Below are positions 50,349-58,512 of a DNA stretch of 64,000 bases, in pieces. The stretch spans positions 310,001 to 374,000 of the forward strand of contig NZ_MJBI02000001.1 of the NCBI RefSeq assembly GCF_002742385.2, in the 5' to 3' direction. A model generated the notes under the pieces. It saw only the letters and a program-made list of their open reading frames with translations, was not told the DNA's origin and did no database searches. The stretch's first letter is position 1. Every line of letters begins with the position of its first letter. This DNA is from Macrococcoides goetzii. Lineage in GTDB: Bacteria; Bacillota; Bacilli; Staphylococcales; Staphylococcaceae. A program made the translations under genes and the position numbers.

Positions 50349-51449
50349 ATGATTTTTAAGACTTTAGAACAATATGACTATGAGCAAGTTGTATTCTGTC
50401 AGGATAATGCAAGTGGATTAAAAGCGATTATCGCGATACATGATTCAACACTTGGCCCTGCGCTTGGTGGATGCAGAATGTGGCCATACGAAACAGAAGA
50501 AGAAGCGATTGAAGATGCATTACGTTTAGCACGTGGAATGACATATAAAAATGCAGCAGCAGGACTTAACTTAGGTGGCGCGAAAACAGTTGTTATCGGA
50601 GATCCTAAAAAAGATAAATCTGAAGCATTATTTAGAGCATTAGGCCGTTATATTCAAAGTTTAAACGGACGCTATATTACAGCTGAAGACGTTGGTACAA
50701 CAGTTACTGATATGGATATTATGCATGAAGAAACTGACTTTGTCGTAGGATTATCAGAAAGCTACGGATCTAGTGGAAATCCAAGTCCGATGACAGCATT
50801 AGGGGTATATCGTGCGATGAAACGTACGGCAAAAGAAGCATTCGGTGATGATAGTTTAGCAGGTAAGACAATTTCTGTACAAGGGGTAGGAAATGTATCT
50901 TATACTTTATGTAAATATTTACATGAAGAAGGTGCGAAATTAATCGTTACGGATATCTTCCAGGAATCAATTGATAGAGCAGTAAATGACTTTGGAGCAA
51001 CTGCAGTGAAGCCAGATGAAATTTACTCAGTTGAAGCGGATATCTTTGCACCATGTGCATTAGGAGCGATTCTTAATGATGACACAATTCCACAATTGAA
51101 AGTTAAAGCAGTATGTGGATCATCTAATAACCAGTTGAAAGACATGGAAAGACACGCAGCAATGCTTAAAGAAAGAAACATTATCTATGCACCTGACTTT
51201 GTTGTAAACTCTGGTGGAGTTATAAATGTAGCTGATGAATTAAACGGCTATAACCAAGACCGTGCGACGAAAAAAGTAAATGAAATTTATGACCAGATGG
51301 ATAAAGTATTTGAAATCGCAAAACGTGATAACATTTCTACAGCTTTAGCAGCTGAACGATTAGCAGAAGAACGTATTGATCAAATGATGCGTGTACGTAG
51401 TACATTTAGTTTAAATGAACATTCTTTGATTTCTAGACGTAGAGGGTAA
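50349..51449 (+). CDS. bcd: leucine (branched-chain amino acid) dehydrogenase
   Basis: NAD-dependent oxidative deamination of Leu/Ile/Val, 366 residues. Substrate-binding GGCRMWPY near 40-47 and catalytic Lys in [15 protein letters not shown] near 78, Rossmann [15 protein letters not shown] near 180, and [11 protein letters not shown] near 287. ATG 50349 follows AAGGGG. In Bacillus bcd lies inside the ptb-bcd-buk-lpdV-bkd operon; here it stands alone, followed by a terminator and mobile-element debris. Confidence 0.95.
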   Translation: MIFKTLEQYDYEQVVFCQDNASGLKAIIAIHDSTLGPALGGCRMWPYETEEEAIEDALRLARGMTYKNAAAGLNLGGAKTVVIGDPKKDKSEALFRALGRYIQSLNGRYITAEDVGTTVTDMDIMHEETDFVVGLSESYGSSGNPSPMTALGVYRAMKRTAKEAFGDDSLAGKTISVQGVGNVSYTLCKYLHEEGAKLIVTDIFQESIDRAVNDFGATAVKPDEIYSVEADIFAPCALGAILNDDTIPQLKVKAVCGSSNNQLKDMERHAAMLKERNIIYAPDFVVNSGGVINVADELNGYNQDRATKKVNEIYDQMDKVFEIAKRDNISTALAAERLAEERIDQMMRVRSTFSLNEHSLISRRRG

Positions 51450-51456
51450 TAAATGA

Positions 51457-51490
51457 TGAGCACCTACAAATGATTTTGTAGGTGCTTATT
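51457..51490 (+). terminator. terminator of bcd
   Basis: AGCACCTACAAA / TTTGTAGGTGCT hairpin with a four-base loop. Confidence 0.85.
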
Positions 51491-51525
51491 CATTATGAAA
51501 ATTATATTTAGTGTTATTTTAAATA

Positions 51526-51591
51526 TTAATTTTTACTACCTGTATTAATAAAAATTTCTTCCAATGTTGGTTCATAAACATTAATACTGAA
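51526..51591 (-). pseudogene. C-terminal tail of an ABC transporter ATPase (remnant)
   Basis: Reading the minus strand to the stop at 51528-51526 gives VYEPTLEEIFINTGSKN. The EPTLEEIFI pattern is the standard C-terminal end of ABC-2-type drug/export ATPases (EPSLEEIFL). The frame has no ATPase core; it is cut at about 51591 where an IS21-type end begins. So an ABC gene was disrupted here. Confidence 0.55.
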
Positions 51592-51660
51592 AAACGCGAT
51601 TTACGGTACCATGTAAATCGCGTTTTTTACTACCATACAAATCGGACGATTGGTACCAGT
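51592..51660 (-). repeat. IS21-type terminal repeats with strong hairpin
   Basis: A perfect 12-bp inverted repeat AACGCGATTTAC / GTAAATCGCGTT surrounds GGTACCAT. A related direct copy follows: TACCATGTAAATCGCG and then TACCATACAAATCGGACG. Repeated subterminal motifs next to istB are typical of IS21-family ends. I take this as the right end of a decayed IS21-type element. Confidence 0.5.
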
Positions 51661-51664
51661 GATT

Positions 51665-51905
51665 TTATTTAATTTTTCTCAACGATTCTCCTTCTAAAAA
51701 TATTTTATATGATTTTGATACAGCACGATCTAAAATCGTATCTGCGATGGCTCCACCCCCTAATTTCTTATGCCATTCTACGGAAGTCATTTGGGAACAA
51801 AGTATTAATGATTTTTCACGGCTTCTTATTTCGAATATCTCCATGAGATACTTTTGTTCTTGTTCAGTTGTATTCGTTAATAAAAAATCCGATTTTAATT
51901 TGTCT
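51665..51905 (-). pseudogene. istB (IS21-family helper ATPase) 3' fragment
   Basis: Minus-strand frame ending at stop 51667-51665 encodes about 80 residues, including DFLLTNTTEQEQKYLMEI, LILCSQMTSVEWHKKLGG, GAIADTILDRAVSKSY and GESLRK. These match the C-terminal third of IstB (CSQ...WH...GD..ADAILDR...GESLRK). The Walker region and istA are absent, so it is a dead remnant. Confidence 0.8.
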
Positions 51906-51992
51906 ATTTGTTAAATAAGCTAGTAATAATACTAATGATGTACTAAATAATATAGCAAAGAATGAAGTACCTATTTTATCAGATTTTGTATA
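51906..51992 (-). pseudogene. fragment of a membrane protein (possible)
   Basis: Minus-strand codons 51992-51909 read YTKSDKIGTSFFAILF, then STSLVLLLAYLT: a single hydrophobic helix with no start codon and a stop upstream. It looks like a piece of a transporter or permease that was joined to the istB remnant by deletion, but could be chance. Confidence 0.3.
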
Positions 51993-52087
51993 TATTTAGT
52001 AAAATTCTCTATTTGTGAATTGTATTTTTTTAGATTTGTAGTAAAATTTACTTAATATTAAAATATTAATCTTAAAGGGGCGATAGG

Positions 52088-52537
52088 ATGCGATACTCAC
52101 TTTTTAGATTTATTGATTTTTTTGAGATTTGTATTCTTTATATAGTATGTTTTATCTCTAATACACTACTTATGAATATACAAATCTTTAATCTATCAAA
52201 TTCATTTATCTTACAATCTTTTTTACAAAGCTTATCAGAGTACTACTATATCACATTAATTTTATTTTCATTTATAATAATAATCTTTCATTATCAATTT
52301 TTAGGGCGCAAAAAAACAGAAGTATTCTGTCGTATTCTCGTAGGAGATACAATGATACAAATAATAAAAAGATATATACTAGATAGTGTATGTATATTAC
52401 TCATTGCTTTTTTAATATCTCTTGTATTAAATATTTACCTAAAAATAGATGTTAAAGGTAATCTCTATTTAATTTTTATTTTTGTCACATATATTATAAT
52501 AAGTGCAGGTCAGGTGAAACAGAATGAAAATTTTTAA
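52088..52537 (+). CDS. short FtsX-like ABC permease subunit (hypothetical)
   Basis: 149 residues, four hydrophobic segments (about 10-34, 52-71, 100-117, 124-142). Between helices 2 and 3 lies GRKKTEVFCRILVGDT...IIKRY, which resembles the cytoplasmic coupling loop of FtsX/MacB permeases. It lacks the extracytoplasmic domain seen in the next gene. AAGGGG ribosome site before ATG 52088; it overlaps the next gene by 14 bases. Function inferred from context: half of a two-permease exporter. Confidence 0.6.
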   Translation: MRYSLFRFIDFFEICILYIVCFISNTLLMNIQIFNLSNSFILQSFLQSLSEYYYITLILFSFIIIIFHYQFLGRKKTEVFCRILVGDTMIQIIKRYILDSVCILLIAFLISLVLNIYLKIDVKGNLYLIFIFVTYIIISAGQVKQNENF

Positions 52538-53744
52538 ATTTTTTTTAACTAGAATTTTTTTAAAAAGACCCATACTTGTTTTGGGTATGATAGCATTATT
52601 ATTTCTTGCCAACTATTTTTCATTTACAGCGGCACGTTCAATAATATCTACCTCTCAAGGATATAACAAAATAGAAATATTGAATAAAAAAGGGAATTTT
52701 ATTGCTAATTTAGATCCAAATAGTAAATCAGATTTTAATAGCTTAAAAAAAGGGGACACTCAAAAAATATATGAGTATTTAAGTAATAACTATGAATATG
52801 CTTTTCAAGCAAATGGATTTGTAACATCTCTAAATAATAAAAATGATATGGAAATCACACTTAATTACATTAATAAAGATGCTTATAAAATAAATCGTTT
52901 TAATTTGTTTGAAGGTGAAGAATTGGACTTTCAAGATGAATTAAATGTTGAAGAGATACCAGTTTTGATAGGATATGGTTTAGCAAAAACATATCCTATT
53001 GGATCAGTAATAAAGATAAATGATTCATCTTTGCCAAACCCAATAAACTTGAAAGTTAAAGGTGTTCTAGAAAAGGATTTTTATCATTCTAATTTTTATG
53101 CTCCTAACTCAAAGAACTATTTTAACTTTTCAATATTTGTACCTGTTAATAATAAAATTCTTCAAAATTCAAAAATTGATCTTCAAGTTAACGGTCTTAT
53201 GGATTTGATTCTTATTCATTCGACTAAAAAAGAAGCTCTAAAACTAAGTAAATATATAGAAGAAAATACAAATTTAAAGTTTAACTTTTTTAGCCAACAA
53301 GAAAATTTTAATTACTTTGAAGACTATTATATGAACTCGTTAAAAATTATTGGCAGTATCACGATTATATTACTCATAATAGTTATATCTGTAGCTATTT
53401 GGAATAATTTAATGAGTATACGTCTAATGATAAGTGATATTACAATTAATTTATTAGTGGGCTTAAGCTATTCGAAATTAAGGAGAATTTTTTATGGTTA
53501 CTTTGGATTATTACTTTTTCTTAATATAATAGGTTTATTTATAATTACTGCTTTTAATCGATATAGTTTTTGGTTAAAAAAAGATGCTATTTTCGCCACC
53601 TATGGGAAATTTGGATTGCTAGATATGGATTGGTTAGCTTTATTAATAGTTATAATTATTGATATAATTATCAGTATACTTATAGTAGAAATATCTTTAA
53701 AGAAGATAAAAAGTATTCCAATATCACTAGGGGTGTTACAATGA
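52524..53744 (+). CDS. FtsX/MacB-type ABC transporter permease
   Basis: 406 residues. N-terminal helix (about 15-34), a large extracytoplasmic domain (35-275), and three C-terminal helices (about 278-300, 328-350, 372-392) with an FtsX-type coupling loop ISDITINLLVGLSYSKLRRIF. This is the MacB_PCD plus FtsX layout, used by exporters of peptides and by bacteriocin immunity systems. Overlaps both neighbours (14 and 4 bases). AT-rich, Asn/Lys/Ile-heavy codon use compared with the core genes. Confidence 0.75.
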   Translation: MKIFKFFLTRIFLKRPILVLGMIALLFLANYFSFTAARSIISTSQGYNKIEILNKKGNFIANLDPNSKSDFNSLKKGDTQKIYEYLSNNYEYAFQANGFVTSLNNKNDMEITLNYINKDAYKINRFNLFEGEELDFQDELNVEEIPVLIGYGLAKTYPIGSVIKINDSSLPNPINLKVKGVLEKDFYHSNFYAPNSKNYFNFSIFVPVNNKILQNSKIDLQVNGLMDLILIHSTKKEALKLSKYIEENTNLKFNFFSQQENFNYFEDYYMNSLKIIGSITIILLIIVISVAIWNNLMSIRLMISDITINLLVGLSYSKLRRIFYGYFGLLLFLNIIGLFIITAFNRYSFWLKKDAIFATYGKFGLLDMDWLALLIVIIIDIIISILIVEISLKKIKSIPISLGVLQ

Positions 53745-54400
53745 ATAATGTAATTAATTTGAATATACAAAGAAAAATACATAAGAAGCAAAAAAAAGCT
53801 ATATTAAAAAATTTCACTTTAGAAGTTAAAGAACAAGAAAAAATCGCTATAATAGGTGAATCTGGTGTTGGAAAAACTTCACTTCTTAATATTCTAGGTC
53901 TACTCGATAATAATTATGAAGGAAATTACGAGATTTTTAATTTACCAGTCAAAAATTTATCTAAGGATATATTAGCAAATTATCGTAATCAGAAAATAGG
54001 ATTTATTCTACAAGATTCAGCACTTATCAATTCATTGACTATAGAGGACAATATTAAATTACCTCTATTATATGCTAAGTCAAAAAAAATAGATATGACA
54101 TCTAATTTTCATCAAATTGTTGAAAAAATAGGAATTGAATCCATATTAAAAAAGAAGCCACTTGAGTGTTCCGGTGGTCAACGCTCCAGAGCTGTTTTCG
54201 CTAGAGGAATAATTATGAATCCAGAAGTAATTTTAGCTGACGAACCTACGGCATCTTTAGACCCTACTAATAAAGAGCATATTATTGATTTATTATTTGA
54301 AATGAATAAAGAGTTTAAAAGCACCATTATCACGGTAACTCATGATTTAGATATAGCTAGACGTCATGACAGAATAATTAAATTGGAAAGGAACGAATAA
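53741..54400 (+). CDS. ABC transporter ATP-binding protein (MacB/LolD-like, bacteriocin-exporter type)
   Basis: 219 residues. Walker A GESGVGKTS near residue 38-46, Q-loop LQDSALI near 90, signature CSGGQRSRAVFARG near 143, Walker B VILADEPTASLD near 164, switch VTHD near 197. Closest in layout to LolD/MacB-type ATPases and the lactococcin-972-type exporter group. ATGA overlap with the permease shows an obligate partner. Confidence 0.88.
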   Translation: MNNVINLNIQRKIHKKQKKAILKNFTLEVKEQEKIAIIGESGVGKTSLLNILGLLDNNYEGNYEIFNLPVKNLSKDILANYRNQKIGFILQDSALINSLTIEDNIKLPLLYAKSKKIDMTSNFHQIVEKIGIESILKKKPLECSGGQRSRAVFARGIIMNPEVILADEPTASLDPTNKEHIIDLLFEMNKEFKSTIITVTHDLDIARRHDRIIKLERNE

Positions 54401-54402
54401 AA

Positions 54403-54558
54403 ATGGGTTTTATTGCAATGATTTTTTCAATGATATTAGGTATATTTTTAACATTTGTTGGTTTTATTAAGAGACATCAAAATTTTTATTATAAAATTTT
54501 GATTGGCTTAGGAATTTTATTTATTCTTTTCTCTATCTATTTATCACTCCCCAAGTAA
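54403..54558 (+). CDS. 51-residue hydrophobic peptide of the ABC cassette
   Basis: Starts ATG 54403 two bases after the ATPase stop, with AAAGGA ten bases upstream. Sequence begins MGFIAMIFSMILGIFLTFVGF and forms two membrane helices (about 2-21 and 31-48) around a short basic loop KRHQNFYYK. Too short for an enzyme. It could be an immunity peptide, a transporter accessory subunit, or a small membrane regulator. No homologue is known to me. Confidence 0.6.
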   Translation: MGFIAMIFSMILGIFLTFVGFIKRHQNFYYKILIGLGILFILFSIYLSLPK

Positions 54559-54898
54559 ACAATATCATCCATATAGATATTTTTCATGATACTGTTTATA
54601 GATTGATTCATTAGATTTTGATTAATACATTTTAGAGTATCTGACTGAGAAGAATGACTAAATAAATCCAAAAAGCGACATTATTTAGTCCTTATAGTAA
54701 TGGTAACCAAAAATCTAACGTATTGAATGTGTAACAATTTCACTTAATCCGATTGATTTTACTGATTGAATATAACAATCAACATCCCCTTTTAGGTGAT
54801 AAAGTATGATACATATAATGTATATATCAATATGACACGTTACTTAATAAACAAAAACAAACTTTAATTATCAAATGAGAGGTAGAATTGTTTACCTC
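54559..54898. other. AT-rich non-coding stretch after the exporter cassette
   Basis: No convincing gene. It contains an ACTAAATAA / TTATTTAGT inverted repeat (54655-54688) and a GAGAGGTA / TACCTCTC hairpin at 54877-54900 that could terminate the gene remnant downstream. A 29-codon minus-strand open stretch at 54712-54805 has no clear identity. Confidence 0.4.
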
Positions 54899-54991
54899 TC
54901 ATTTACTTTTAATATTTTTATTTTCTATTTTGTCTAAGTATCGATAAACTGTGGTTCTAGAAACAGTAGGTATTGAATAAAAAGTGAGAAT
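54899..54991 (-). pseudogene. C-terminal HTH fragment of a resolvase-type serine recombinase
   Basis: Minus-strand frame ending at the stop 54901-54899 contains SIPTVSRTTVYRYLDKI. The SRTTVYRYL helix is characteristic of the C-terminal DNA-binding domain of Tn552/Sin/Hin-type resolvases. No catalytic domain is present nearby; it is a remnant of a transposon or plasmid resolvase. Confidence 0.55.
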
Positions 54992-55288
54992 GATTTATTA
55001 TTTCTAAATAAAAATTCCACTTTTGCTGGGGTTTGACATGCAGCATAATTCATTTTACGTTATATGATAATTAAAAATCAAAAATGCGACTATATTGATC
55101 ATTTTTTTTGAATTAAAATATCTCAATATTTACTTTAAGATAATTTTGACGTGATAATTTCAATTTATATATACTGATAAGATTTTTACGTGTGACATAT
55201 TAAAAATAATAGTTTATTTCTTTAAAATTTCTGAATATTTTGTTATTTTATTGATATAATCAGAGGTAAATAACTTAGAGGTGATATT
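54992..55288. other. AT-rich gap before DJ-1-like gene
   Basis: I see no gene. A probable promoter is near 55240-55265 (TTGATATAAT sequence). The downstream ribosome site is TAGAGGTGAT, just before ATG 55289. Confidence 0.35.
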
Positions 55289-55792
55289 ATGAATCATTAT
55301 ATATTTATATTTAAGGATTGTGCGTTATTTGAAGTTACATTATTAGCAAATTTCTTAAGTACTCAAGGTGAGAAAGTTGTTATTGTTGGAGAAGAAGAAA
55401 AAGTAAAAGTACATGAAGGATTTACTATAATTCCAGATATTCAGCTTAATCAAGTCGAAATAAACGATGCGAAATCATTTACAATCACAGGGGGTAATCC
55501 TGGGAATTTAATAAATAAAAATCTGTTATTAGAAGTTTTATTAAAATTAAAAAACAACGATACATTGATTGGTGGTATTTGTGGTGGTGTTCATATATTG
55601 AGTGAATTATTTAACATTGAATATGATCAACTCAATACAGTTGAAGTGACATTGATAGATAATTTACTTGTAAGTCCACCTAATAAATATGTGGATTTTG
55701 CGATAAAAATGTTAGAAGTCTTAGACTTATATAATGATCAAGAAGACTACGAAGAAACTGTTAGATTTTATAAAGAGTTTAAAAGTGAATAA
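55289..55792 (+). CDS. DJ-1/PfpI-type glutamine amidotransferase-like protein
   Basis: 167 residues, DJ-1/PfpI fold: conserved nucleophile-elbow cysteine in IGGICGGVHILSE near residues 94-106, preceded by a GGNPGNLINK motif. Similar proteins (YdeA/YraA-type) are proposed proteases, chaperones or deglycases; function is undetermined. Single gene in the accessory region, own ribosome site. Confidence 0.75.
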   Translation: MNHYIFIFKDCALFEVTLLANFLSTQGEKVVIVGEEEKVKVHEGFTIIPDIQLNQVEINDAKSFTITGGNPGNLINKNLLLEVLLKLKNNDTLIGGICGGVHILSELFNIEYDQLNTVEVTLIDNLLVSPPNKYVDFAIKMLEVLDLYNDQEDYEETVRFYKEFKSE

Positions 55793-55866
55793 AATAAAAT
55801 GTACATACGTAGAAAGTAATTCTTTAAAAAAAATCAAATATGAGATTCAATATTGGAGATATAAGT

Positions 55867-56388
55867 ATGATATTAAATAATCAGTTGAGGGTTATTTGGA
55901 TAAATGGAGCTTTTGGTGTAGGAAAAACGACAGTAGCAAATTTACTTAAAGTAAAGATAATAAATAGCATTATTTTTGATCCAGAGATTGCAGGAACTAT
56001 GCTGAATAAAATTTACCCTGAGGAAATGAAGAAAGAAAATTTTCAAGATTATATAGAATGGCGAAATATTAATAATGAAATTCTAAGAAAATTAATTGAG
56101 GGAACGGATAAAATTATTATTATCCCGATGACAATTACAAACTTAAATTATTATCAAGAAATTATATCGGGTTTAAATTCTAAAATAATTCGTCAATTTT
56201 TATTGGTAGCGGATGATTATATTTTAATTGATAGACTTAATTCAAGAAATGAATCCGACAGATGGCCATATGACCAAATAAATCATTGTATTAGATCTTT
56301 TGAGAGTATTGATTTTGGAACCAGAATTGACACAAATGTTATGAATTTAGATTCTATTGTCGAAGTAATTATAGAGAGCATTAAATAA
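55867..56388 (+). CDS. TmrB-like P-loop kinase/resistance protein
   Basis: 173 residues. Starts WINGAFGVGKTT (Walker A about 12-22), with FDPEIAGTML near 35, MTITNLNYYQEII near 92, DRWPYDQINHC near 135. These align with Bacillus TmrB (IWINGAFGSGKT, YDPEKMGFAL, VPMTIVHPEYFNEII), the tunicamycin-resistance ATP-binding protein. B. subtilis TmrB is slightly longer with a C-terminal membrane helix missing here, so resistance activity is uncertain. ATG 55867 follows TTGGAGAT. Confidence 0.75.
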   Translation: MILNNQLRVIWINGAFGVGKTTVANLLKVKIINSIIFDPEIAGTMLNKIYPEEMKKENFQDYIEWRNINNEILRKLIEGTDKIIIIPMTITNLNYYQEIISGLNSKIIRQFLLVADDYILIDRLNSRNESDRWPYDQINHCIRSFESIDFGTRIDTNVMNLDSIVEVIIESIK

Positions 56389-56396
56389 TGTTAATA

Positions 56397-56441
56397 AAAA
56401 AAGCAAAGGAGTGATAAGATGTACTCCTTTGCTTTTTTTAT
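56397..56441. terminator. bidirectional terminator after TmrB-like gene
   Basis: AAAGCAAAGGAGT / ACTCCTTTGCTTT hairpin with T run. Confidence 0.85.
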
Positions 56442-56471
56442 TAATCACATTTAAAGTAAATAATTTAATAA

Positions 56472-56885
56472 TTATAACCTTTTTCTATTTTGAATTTCCA
56501 TAATATATTTTTGATTTAAATAATCTGAATATAACTTGAAGATTACATAATGTAAAATCAAATTTATCACTATTATGCCAAATAAATATGGGGAGATTTG
56601 ATTAAATAGATCAGCAGAATACAAATAAATAGAGCATAAAATAATTATAGTATTATCAGTTGAACAAACAAAAACATTAAAATTAGATTTAGTAGTTGAA
56701 TATTTCCATAAATAAGGATATAGTACGCCAAAAGAAAGTCCGAATAATATAGAAATCAAAATCAATCTCCAAAAGTAATTATAATAAATTAAGTTATCAG
56801 TGTTGGACAATGAAGTAATTACCATTACCCAAATTAAGCTTAAAAATGATGTTTGAAAGAAGTTTTGAGTTAGTTCTTTTATCAT
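56472..56885 (-). CDS. DUF3021-type four-helix membrane protein (LytTR partner)
   Basis: 137 residues with four membrane helices (about 10-27, 37-57, 75-92, 100-120), matching DUF3021 proteins that accompany LytTR regulators and act as membrane inhibitors in streptococcal LytTR systems (HdrRM/BrsRM-like). ATGA overlap with the upstream LytTR gene. Function inferred from the pair; ligand unknown. Confidence 0.7.
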   Translation of the reverse strand: MIKELTQNFFQTSFLSLIWVMVITSLSNTDNLIYYNYFWRLILISILFGLSFGVLYPYLWKYSTTKSNFNVFVCSTDNTIIILCSIYLYSADLFNQISPYLFGIIVINLILHYVIFKLYSDYLNQKYIMEIQNRKRL

Positions 56886-57316
56886 AATAACATCTCCTTT
56901 ATCTCTTTAGAATAGTATCTGCTGACGATGTATTTTTTATTAGAATTACTTTGTATTAATAGTCTTGATGATTTATCTGAAGAGAATTGATTTATATGCC
57001 TTAGATTAAACATCTGTGTATTATTGATTTTAACTATTTTATACTTAGTTAAATATTTTAATTCTTTTATCCTTCCTTTGATATAAAAAAGTGAATTATC
57101 AACTAAAATTACTTTGGACAAATGAGTAAAAGATTCAATAGATTCGATATGATTTACAGATACTTTTATAGATTTATTAGATTTAATATCAATCAATGTA
57201 ATTTTAGTCTCAAAAAAATTGATTAGGTCATGAACAAATTCTTTGTTAATTTCGTGACTTTCTAAATGGATAACATCCTTATTAAAATGATTATTAAAGT
57301 TTACATTAAATTTCAT
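56882..57316 (-). CDS. LytTR-domain DNA-binding regulator
   Basis: 144 residues with no receiver domain: an N-terminal strand-rich part and a LytTR DNA-binding domain (about 50-144, VSVNHIESIESFTHLSKVI ... LKYLTKYKIVKINNTQMFNLRHI). Paired with a DUF3021 membrane protein, it forms the LytTR regulatory system layout, where the membrane protein restrains the regulator. Strong AAGGAGG before ATG 57316. Targets are unknown; upstream DNA holds no clear LytTR repeat. Confidence 0.78.
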   Translation of the reverse strand: MKFNVNFNNHFNKDVIHLESHEINKEFVHDLINFFETKITLIDIKSNKSIKVSVNHIESIESFTHLSKVILVDNSLFYIKGRIKELKYLTKYKIVKINNTQMFNLRHINQFSSDKSSRLLIQSNSNKKYIVSRYYSKEIKEMLL

Positions 57317-57491
57317 ATCAGGTTCCTCCTTATATTTAATTTATCATTAATAAGATAATCAGTAGACAATGTTTTAATAAGTTGCAAAAATTTCTATTTT
57401 GTTACTTCAGTAATAAAAAATTCAAGTCTTTATTCTTGTTAAAAAATTAGATATAATGTTGAAAGTTTAAGTGTTAATGAGGAGGAATTTT

Positions 57492-58007
57492 ATGAAAGTA
57501 AGATTATTTGATTATAATCCTAAGTGGAAAGATAGTTTTAAAAATGAATGTCTAATAATTTTTGATATGATTCCTGATGAAGTTGTAATATTTGAACATT
57601 TTGGTAGTACATCGGTTCCTGGTATGAAAGCTAAACCTGTAATAGATATGATGGTATTGGTTAAAGACATAAATCAAATTGATAGTTATAATTCGAAATT
57701 TATAGAAGAGGGATACGATGTTGCTGGAGAATGGGGTATTTCGGGTAGAAGATTATTAAGAAAAGGTGGAGATGATAGAACGCATCATATACATATCTAT
57801 CAAGAAGGTCATCCTGAAATCTATCGACATTTAGCTGTTCGAGATTATTTACTTGAACATCCAGAGGAAGTAAAGGCCTACAGTGATTTAAAGACTAAAC
57901 TTGCCCAATCATATGATGAGACACCTGAATATAGAAATGCTAAACGCAATTATGTAATAGCATTGGAGAAGAGAGCTTTAGACTATTATAATGCAAAAGA
58001 TAATTAA
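57492..58007 (+). CDS. GrpB family protein (UPF0157)
   Basis: 171 residues. FEHFGSTSVPGMKAKPVIDMMVLV near 29-52 is the nucleotidyltransferase-fold signature of the GrpB/UPF0157 family; HIYQEGHPEI and RDYLLEHPEEV follow. ATG 57492 has GAGGAGGA upstream. Biochemical role unknown. These proteins often appear in accessory regions of Firmicutes. Confidence 0.85.
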   Translation: MKVRLFDYNPKWKDSFKNECLIIFDMIPDEVVIFEHFGSTSVPGMKAKPVIDMMVLVKDINQIDSYNSKFIEEGYDVAGEWGISGRRLLRKGGDDRTHHIHIYQEGHPEIYRHLAVRDYLLEHPEEVKAYSDLKTKLAQSYDETPEYRNAKRNYVIALEKRALDYYNAKDN

Positions 58008-58021
58008 GGAAAGGTGATAAT

Positions 58022-58339
58022 ATGCTCGAATACGAAATGTTACATTTAGATGCTGCTAGAAGATTAAGTGGTGAATACGCAGATATTTTACATGATGACT
58101 ATATGGAGTTTGGTCAATCAGGAAGAGTGACTAGGAAATCAGATTATGTTGGATTTAAGATGCCTGAAAGTGATTTTGAAGTGATAGGTTATCGTGTGAA
58201 AGATCTTTCTGATAACAGTAAGCTAGCTACATATATATTGATAGATAAAGTAACGAACAATAAATCTAACCGTAGTTCAATTTGGGTTAATGAAGATGGT
58301 TGGAAGTTGTATTTTCACCAGGGAACTAAGGTGAATTAA
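58022..58339 (+). CDS. NTF2-like / DUF4440-type small protein
   Basis: 105 residues with the SnoaL/NTF2 pattern: Leu-rich helix, LHDDYMEFGQSGRVTRKSDYV near 21-41, beta-sheet, C-terminal SSIWVNEDGWKLYFHQGT. Function unknown. Fifteen bases after the GrpB gene, so probably cotranscribed. Confidence 0.7.
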   Translation: MLEYEMLHLDAARRLSGEYADILHDDYMEFGQSGRVTRKSDYVGFKMPESDFEVIGYRVKDLSDNSKLATYILIDKVTNNKSNRSSIWVNEDGWKLYFHQGTKVN

Positions 58340-58389
58340 AACATATCTTAATTTTTTTGATTTATATTGTGAAACATTATAAAATAAAT

Positions 58390-58512
58390 GTGAAAAGAGG
58401 AGTGCAGCAACACTCCCCTTGTAGATCCGTTCAGACGGTGACTAACCTTTATAGTAGTTTTAAAACCACTACCACTCAGCTCGGTCAAAGCTTATGAGTG
58501 GTTATTTTTTAT
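58390..58512 (+). ncRNA. SprF-like antitoxin RNA (type I TA), predicted
   Basis: A structured, non-coding stretch: hairpin GGAGTG CAGCAA CACTCC, then ACGGTGACTAACC, then ACCACTCA / TGAGTGGT (58471-58478, 58495-58502) ending in T residues. On the opposite strand a Hol_Tox-like toxin reading frame ends within this terminator, the usual 3' overlap of type I toxin-antitoxin genes. A related 5' part recurs at 60184-60256. Confidence 0.5.

Noticed and set aside
51900-52087. Bacteriocin precursor gene in front of the ABC cassette
   Set aside because: No start codon with ribosome site and no leader or secreted-peptide pattern on either strand in this short gap.
54712-54805. Minus-strand open stretch of 29 codons, LYHLKGDVDCYIQSVK... 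type
   Set aside because: No start codon or ribosome site and no family recognised; may be a remnant but cannot be supported.
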